Source: Chloroflexota bacterium
GTDB taxonomy: Bacteria > Chloroflexota > Limnocylindria > QHBO01
Direction: 5' to 3'
Assembly (NCBI GenBank): GCA_005880165.1
Contig: VBJP01000202.1
Coordinates: forward strand, 1 to 9,198
Length of the DNA: 9,198 nt
Shown here: positions 5,369 to 9,198 of the stretch, in pieces
How positions within the stretch are numbered: position 1 is the first letter of the stretch
Layout: every line of letters begins with the position of its first letter
Notes under the pieces: generated by a model
Told to the model about the DNA's origin: nothing
Seen by the model: the letters and a program-made list of their open reading frames with translations, nothing else
Databases searched by the model: none
Position numbers and translations under genes: made by a program

Positions 5369-6046
5369 GTGATCGAGTCGGTCCGCGTGGTCGGCACTGG
5401 GCGCGCCGGCAGCGCCATTGCGGCGCGGCTTCGGGAGCGGGGCCTGGCGGTAAGCGCCGGGCGCGAAGCGACCGGCGCTGCAGTCGACCTGGTGCTGCTC
5501 TGCGTCCCTGACGCGGCGATTCCCGAGGTCGCGCGTGCCGTTCCCGAAGGACCCTGGGTGGCCCACGTCTCCGGTGCCACGACCCTGTCAGCCCTTGATC
5601 CGCATAGCCGGCGCTTCAGCGTGCACCCGCTGCAGACCCTCTCCCGGGAGCGCGGGGCGGAGCAGCTGGACGGCGCCTGGGCCGCGGTCACTGCGGAGAC
5701 GGGCGAGGCGACCGGCGTGGCGAACCAGCTGGCCGAAACCCTTGGCCTGCGGCCGTTTCCGCTGGCGGATGCGGACCACCCCCTCTACCACGCCGCCGCG
5801 GTCATCGCCGGCAACTACCTGGTGACCCTTTACCGCACCGCGTCGCAGCTCTTCGAACAGGTCGGCGCGCCGCCGGAGGCGCTGGTCCCCCTGATGCAGC
5901 GCACCATCGAGAACGGATTCGTGCTGACCGGACCGATCGCGCGCGGCGACTGGGAGACGGTCGAGAGCCACCTGCGAACCCTGGAAGAGCGTGCGCCCGA
6001 GGTGGCGCCGCTGTATCGGGCGCTGGCGAAAGCGACCCGTCCGTGA
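5369..6046 (+). CDS. Rossmann-like/DUF2520 protein, candidate ketopantoate reductase (PanG-like)
   Basis: A 225-residue protein with an N-terminal NAD(P)-binding Rossmann fold (VVGTGRAGSAIAARL, GxGxxG at 9-14; LVLLCVPDAAI at 41-51) and a C-terminal all-helical DUF2520 domain. The conserved signatures are VHPLQTL (85-91), YHAAAVIAGNYLV (140-152) and LTGPIARGDW (186-195). This two-domain layout is that of a 6-phosphogluconate-dehydrogenase-like reductase and parallels PanE without close sequence similarity. It is the first gene of an operon with panC and panB, overlapping panC by 4 bases. From memory, the alternative ketopantoate reductase PanG of Francisella is also of this type; I could not check that here. 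The likely reaction is 2-dehydropantoate plus NADPH to pantoate. The start is the GTG at 5369, six bases after a TANNNT box. Family is sure, reaction inferred. Confidence 0.85.
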   Translation: MIESVRVVGTGRAGSAIAARLRERGLAVSAGREATGAAVDLVLLCVPDAAIPEVARAVPEGPWVAHVSGATTLSALDPHSRRFSVHPLQTLSRERGAEQLDGAWAAVTAETGEATGVANQLAETLGLRPFPLADADHPLYHAAAVIAGNYLVTLYRTASQLFEQVGAPPEALVPLMQRTIENGFVLTGPIARGDWETVESHLRTLEERAPEVAPLYRALAKATRP

Positions 6047-6864
6047 AGCTGGTCCGCAGCGTGGCGGGCGTCCGCGAAGCGCTCATGGCCCCGCGCGAGG
6101 AGGCGATGCGCATCGGTCTAGTGCCGACCATGGGCGCCTTCCACGAAGGACACCTGACGCTCTTTCGGACCTGCGCCGGCGAGTGCGACGTGGCGGTCGC
6201 AAGCCTCTTCGTCAACCCCGCGCAGTTCGGGCCCGGAGAAGACCTGGAGCGCTATCCGCGCGATCTCGAGGGGGACATGCACCTCGCCGAGGAGGCCGGC
6301 ATCGACCTGCTCTTCGCGCCCAGCGCGGAGGAGATCTATCCGCCGGGATTTGAGTCGGCGGTGGAGGTCGGCGAGCTCGGCAAGGTCCTCGAGGGGGAAT
6401 CGCGTCCAGGCCACTTCCGGGGGGTCGCCACCGTGTGCCTGAAGCTCTTCAACATCGTCCAGCCCTCGGTCGCCTATTTCGGCCGCAAGGATGCCCAGCA
6501 GGCGGCCGTGATCCGCATCATGCTGCGCGATCTGAACCTGCCGCTCGAGTTGCGGGTGGTCCCCATCGTCCGCGATGCCGACGGGCTCGCCCTCTCGAGT
6601 CGCAACGCCTATCTGCAGCCCGACGAACGCGAACGCGCGCTGGCGCTGCCGCGCGCCCTCCAAGCCGGCCTGGAGGCCTGTCGGGCAGGAGGCGGGAGCA
6701 ATAGTGCACTGGCAGCAGCGCACCGCATCCTCGACGCCGCCGAGGGTATCGAGGTCGACTACCTGGAGGTTGCCGATCTGGACGGGCCCACGCTGGCGGG
6801 CGCCATCCGCGTGGGCTCGACACGTCTGATAGACAATGTGCTCCTGGACGAGGAGGCGAAATGA
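6043..6864 (+). CDS. panC: Pantothenate synthetase (pantoate--beta-alanine ligase)
   Basis: Joins pantoate and beta-alanine using ATP to form pantothenate, via a pantoyl-adenylate, in the cytoplasm; this is the last step of vitamin B5 synthesis. The 273 residues carry all the main signatures: VPTMGAFHEGH at 27-37 (HxGH nucleotide-binding motif, His34 and His37), SLFVNPAQF at 54-62, YPRDLEGD at 71-78, FNIVQPSVAYFGRKDAQQ at 136-153, and LALSSRNAYL at 182-191 (KMSKS-equivalent). The length is close to the family's usual 280. The GTG start overlaps the stop of the DUF2520 gene (GTGA), and the stop overlaps the ATG of panB (ATGA), so the three genes are one translationally linked operon. Nothing appears damaged. 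Confidence is high from motif content alone. Confidence 0.97.
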   Translation: MKLVRSVAGVREALMAPREEAMRIGLVPTMGAFHEGHLTLFRTCAGECDVAVASLFVNPAQFGPGEDLERYPRDLEGDMHLAEEAGIDLLFAPSAEEIYPPGFESAVEVGELGKVLEGESRPGHFRGVATVCLKLFNIVQPSVAYFGRKDAQQAAVIRIMLRDLNLPLELRVVPIVRDADGLALSSRNAYLQPDERERALALPRALQAGLEACRAGGGSNSALAAAHRILDAAEGIEVDYLEVADLDGPTLAGAIRVGSTRLIDNVLLDEEAK

Positions 6865-7751
6865 GCAGCGAACCCCGGATGGCTCTTCCCGAGCTGGCGT
6901 CGATGAAGGCCGATGGCCGCAAGATCGTGATGGTCACCGCCTACGACGCGCCGAGCGCCAGGCTCGCCTCACAGGCCGGCGTCGACCTGGTATTGGTCGG
7001 CGACTCCGCGGCCATGACGGTGCTCGGCCACGATTCGACCGTCCCGGCCACGATGGACGAGATGGTAGTGCTGACCCGCGCGGCCCGAAGCGGTATCGGC
7101 CGGCCGCTGCTGATCGGTGACATGCCCTTCGGCTCGTTCCAGGTCAGCGACGAGGATGCGCTGAAGAACGCGATCCGCTTCGTCAAGGAGGCGGACGCAG
7201 ACGCGGTCAAGCTCGAGGGCGGGGGCGCCTCGGTCTCGCGGGTGCGGACCCTCGTCGGTGCCGGGATCCCGGTGATGGGCCACATCGGTCTCACGCCGCA
7301 GTCCGCCACCATGCTCGGTGGCTACAAGGCTCAGGGCCGGACCGCCTCCAAGGCGCGCCAGCTGTTCGCCGACGCGCAGGCCCTGCAGGCGGCTGGCTGC
7401 TTCGCCATCGTGCTCGAGGCGGTCCCCGCCCGCGTGGCGACGCGGATCACCGAATCCCTGCGGATCCCGACCATCGGCATCGGCGCCGGCGCCGGCTGCG
7501 ACGGCCAGGTCCTGGTATGGCACGACCTGCTGGGCATCACCGAGGGGCGCCTGGCGCGCTTCGTCAAGCAGTACGGACACCTCGCCGAGGAGACGCGCAA
7601 GGCGCTGGAGGCGTACGCCGCCGACGTGCGCGGTGGCGCCTTCCCGGCCGAGGAGCACAGCTACGGTATCTCCGAGGAGGAGCTGGCACTCTTCGAGTCG
7701 GAGCTCGATTCCGGCGCCCTTGTCGGCGACGCGGGAGGCGACTGGCTCTAG
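6861..7751 (+). CDS. panB: Ketopantoate hydroxymethyltransferase
   Basis: Transfers a hydroxymethyl group from methylenetetrahydrofolate to 2-oxoisovalerate, giving 2-dehydropantoate, the first committed step of pantothenate synthesis. The 296-residue TIM-barrel protein shows VTAYDAPSA (25-33), VGDSAAM (46-52), IGDMPFGSF (85-93), KLEGG (117-121), GHIGLTPQS (140-148), LEAVPA (185-190) and IGIGAGAGCDGQVLVWHDLLG (205-225). Mg2+ ligands by family alignment are Asp48, Asp87 and Glu119; Glu186 is the likely general base. AGGAGG (6851-6856) precedes the ATG at 6861, which overlaps the panC stop by 4 bases. It is slightly longer than the usual 265-280 residues through an Asp/Glu/Gly-rich C-terminal tail. 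It is the last gene of the operon and is followed by two hairpins. Confidence 0.97.
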   Translation: MSSEPRMALPELASMKADGRKIVMVTAYDAPSARLASQAGVDLVLVGDSAAMTVLGHDSTVPATMDEMVVLTRAARSGIGRPLLIGDMPFGSFQVSDEDALKNAIRFVKEADADAVKLEGGGASVSRVRTLVGAGIPVMGHIGLTPQSATMLGGYKAQGRTASKARQLFADAQALQAAGCFAIVLEAVPARVATRITESLRIPTIGIGAGAGCDGQVLVWHDLLGITEGRLARFVKQYGHLAEETRKALEAYAADVRGGAFPAEEHSYGISEEELALFESELDSGALVGDAGGDWL

Positions 7752-7815
7752 CAGTCGGCGCCACGCCGAGGTGCAACTGGTGGGCTAGTAGCGAGGACTT
7801 CCTGTTGTCAATGCA

Positions 7816-7867
7816 GTGGCCGGGCCTCAGGCCACGACAGAGCCCGCCGCTGATGCGACGGGCTCTG
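7816..7867. terminator. Two tandem hairpins between convergent genes, probable bidirectional terminator
   Basis: Hairpin 1 pairs GTGGCC (7816-7821) with GGCCAC (7830-7835) around an 8-base loop. Hairpin 2 pairs CAGAGCCCG (7838-7846) with CGGGCTCTG (7859-7867), a 9-bp stem. After one C/A mismatch it continues as CGC/GCG around a TGAT loop. They sit between the end of panB (7751) and the end of the convergent lipoprotein gene (7879). Neither has a T-tract on either strand, so termination would not be the classical kind. GC-rich bacteria often use such U-less hairpins, but that is not proven here. Confidence 0.55.
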
Positions 7868-7878
7868 ATCAGAACCGC

Positions 7879-8802
7879 TCAGTAGGGTCCGGCGACGGGC
7901 TTGACCGATTCGGCGACGAACTCAGTGCGGCAGGTCAGCTCGTCTCCGAACCAATCTTCCATGTTGGTCGGGGCGCAGCCGCGCGCGGCCGGGTCGTCCA
8001 GGTGGCCAACCACCTCGACCCAGTGTCCACGAGGCGGCATCGTTACGCCGGTGGCTGGGTCGATGGTGACTTTCAGCCACCATGTGTCAAACGCAGCGCT
8101 CTCGGAGACGACCAGTCCGTTGTAGTTGATGTTCTGGCAAACCAGCCATGCCACCGAATACCCACCGCACGCCCCGCCCAACCCGCCGTCCGGCATCTTC
8201 GGAAACCACCCGCGGACGCGGATCGAGCTGGACCCATAGCACGCCAGCCGCTCCAGCGGGGTGCGGGACCCCATCGATGCGGGCCCGTTGATGAGCGCCT
8301 CGAGGTTCATCGGCGATGCCGGACACGGCAGCGTCGTCGCCTCCAGCCAGGGCTGACCGCCGGGCTGGCCGGCAGCAACCCAGCCCAACCAGTCTGGGCA
8401 GGTGAACGGGGTGGTTCGCACGGGCGGTTCGCAACCCGCGTTCGGCGGCAGCCCAACGGCGGAGAGCCGGTACCAGGCGTACCCATCCGCGCTGACCGGT
8501 CCGGCCACCACAAAGCCCAGCTGACCCGCATCGATCGTACCGAGCTGGGCGCCCGCGGTACCAGGCTTGGCGCGCACCGTCAGACCGTCGACCGTCGGCT
8601 TTGCGAGACCGTCGACTACGATACCGCCGACCGCCGGTGAGGAGCTCGCGATTGGCTCGCTCGGCGCAGCGGTCGGGGAGGCAGTCACCGAGGGCTGGGG
8701 CACTCCCGTTGGAGTCGCCGAGGGGGCGGACCCGGCGTTCGGCGCGGCACAGCCTGCGAGGAACACCATGGTTGCGAGAGTAAGCAGCCTACGCACGTTC
8801 AT
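7879..8802 (-). CDS. Predicted lipoprotein with SH3-like domain
   Basis: This 307-residue protein begins with a lipoprotein signal (MNVRRLLTLATMVFLAGC, lipidation at Cys18), then a Ser/Thr/Pro/Ala-rich linker to about residue 58. An SH3b-like region follows (LTVRAKPGTAGAQLGTIDAG at 74-93, YAWYRL at 108-113, GWVAAG at 140-145), then a C-terminal domain of about 150 residues with several cysteines (e.g. LACYGSSSIRVRGWF, and PPRGHWVEVVGHLDDPAARGC), which I do not recognise. It resembles uncharacterised lipoproteins of Chloroflexota, where SH3b modules often bind cell-wall material. Start: GAGG lies only one base before the ATG at 8802 but about 8 bases before the GTG at 8796, so the true start may be that GTG, two codons later. 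A weak promoter (TTCTGC, 17 bases, TACAAA at 8858-8863) lies upstream in the 139-base gap before the next gene. Confidence 0.78.
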   Translation of the reverse strand: MNVRRLLTLATMVFLAGCAAPNAGSAPSATPTGVPQPSVTASPTAAPSEPIASSSPAVGGIVVDGLAKPTVDGLTVRAKPGTAGAQLGTIDAGQLGFVVAGPVSADGYAWYRLSAVGLPPNAGCEPPVRTTPFTCPDWLGWVAAGQPGGQPWLEATTLPCPASPMNLEALINGPASMGSRTPLERLACYGSSSIRVRGWFPKMPDGGLGGACGGYSVAWLVCQNINYNGLVVSESAAFDTWWLKVTIDPATGVTMPPRGHWVEVVGHLDDPAARGCAPTNMEDWFGDELTCRTEFVAESVKPVAGPY

Positions 8803-8941
8803 ACCTCAGATCACGCCGCGAGCTGGGCGATCAGCGGGACGGACCTGATGGTTCATCTTTGTATTGGTCGCTCGGCGCAGGCAGAATCCTTCGCTCGTCC
8901 GCCGCGTCACGATCGTCCGGTAACTGCTGGGGACATTCCCG

Positions 8942-9198
8942 TCAAAGGGCCGCCTTGAGGGCGAGGATCCTGCGATACGACTCGTCGATGCGAGCCTCGG
9001 TGAGCAATCTCTGCGCGACCAGACCTGCGATGAGGTCGATGGTGCGCGCCACGATCCCTGGCTCGTACACCTGCTGCTGCGCGATGGTCAGGATGTCGAC
9101 GCCCGCCTCGATCGCCAGCCGTAGCGCGTCCTCGTAGCCGTACGCCTTGCGGATGGCGCCCATCTGCATGTCGTCCGAGATCACCACGCCCTGCCAGC
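8942..9198 (-). CDS. Family-3 glycoside hydrolase (beta-N-acetylhexosaminidase, NagZ-like), C-terminal part
   Basis: The frame is open to the window edge, so only the last 84 residues are visible; the start lies outside. Translation begins WQGVVISDDMQMGAI, the GH3 signature in which the first Asp of SDD is the catalytic nucleophile. It is followed by DALRLAIEAGVDIL, the conserved helix and strand after it, and a helical end (RIDESYRRILALKAAL) typical of NagZ-like C-termini. By family, the enzyme removes terminal beta-linked N-acetylglucosamine from peptidoglycan fragments or glycosides. The His of the KH(F/I)PG and acid-base loop region is off the window, so the precise subtype is not certain. 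There is no C-terminal (beta/alpha) sandwich domain, which fits the short NagZ form. The gene is on the same strand as the lipoprotein gene, with 139 bases between them. Confidence 0.85.
   Translation of the reverse strand, partial: WQGVVISDDMQMGAIRKAYGYEDALRLAIEAGVDILTIAQQQVYEPGIVARTIDLIAGLVAQRLLTEARIDESYRRILALKAAL

Noticed and set aside
7816..8640. Long plus-strand open frame opposite the SH3-type lipoprotein gene
   Set aside because: The opposite strand has a lipoprotein signal, linker and SH3-like motif. The plus-strand product is low-complexity and starts inside the terminator hairpins.
1..9198. CRISPR array, tRNA or rRNA, insertion sequence or prophage
   Set aside because: I found no regularly spaced repeats, cloverleaf sequence, rRNA-like stretch, transposase motif or terminal inverted repeats on reading through both strands.

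Overview
This is a GC-rich bacterial window of tightly packed genes on both strands, with many 1-8 nt stop/start overlaps, several GTG starts, TANNNT-type promoters placed right at start codons, and small Ser/Thr/Pro-rich lipoproteins. A septum-formation-domain protein and SH3-type lipoproteins also fit an uncultured Chloroflexota lineage (Limnocylindria/Ellin6529-like). An actinomycete is the main alternative. The lineage is an inference; there is no rRNA or other marker here. I see no tRNA, CRISPR array, insertion sequence or phage gene. No gap between genes exceeds about 140 bases.

Left part (1-1626, + strand): the 3' part of a nickel/cobalt-transporter-like (NiCoT/NicO) membrane protein, then two small four-helix membrane proteins (DUF6220-like and DUF2269-like) whose stop and start codons share one base. 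A perfect short hairpin lies just before the pair.

Next (1690-3365, - strand): an ArsR-type winged-helix regulator that was evidently once fused to an SRPBCC/AHSA1 domain. The fusion is broken by a small deletion and frameshift, leaving the C-terminal half in another frame. Its promoter looks strong and leaderless, with a TGAC-N6-GTCA operator between the -35 and -10. Upstream is an HxlR-family regulator whose last codons overlap the start of a small lipoprotein gene. A divergent intergenic region (3366-3455) with a 16-bp palindrome separates HxlR from the next block.

Middle (3456-5315): an HtrA-like serine protease with a PDZ domain but no signal peptide, translationally coupled to a stand-alone UBP-type zinc-finger protein. 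A convergent membrane protein follows, with an N-terminal RanBP2-type zinc finger and a septum-formation-type C-terminal domain.

Right part: a three-gene pantothenate operon (5369-7751, + strand) with 4-nt overlaps: a Rossmann/DUF2520 protein (candidate ketopantoate reductase), panC and panB. Together they could convert 2-oxoisovalerate plus beta-alanine to pantothenate, if the DUF2520 protein does the reductase step; panD is not in the window. Two tandem hairpins separate panB from a convergent SH3-type lipoprotein (7879-8802, - strand). The window ends in the C-terminal part of a family-3 glycoside hydrolase (NagZ-like, - strand).

Most of the window is ordinary housekeeping and accessory content. 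The best leads are the cytosolic HtrA/UBP-finger pair next to a RanBP2-finger protein, the broken regulator fusion with its clean leaderless promoter, and the DUF2520 gene as the missing pantothenate enzyme.
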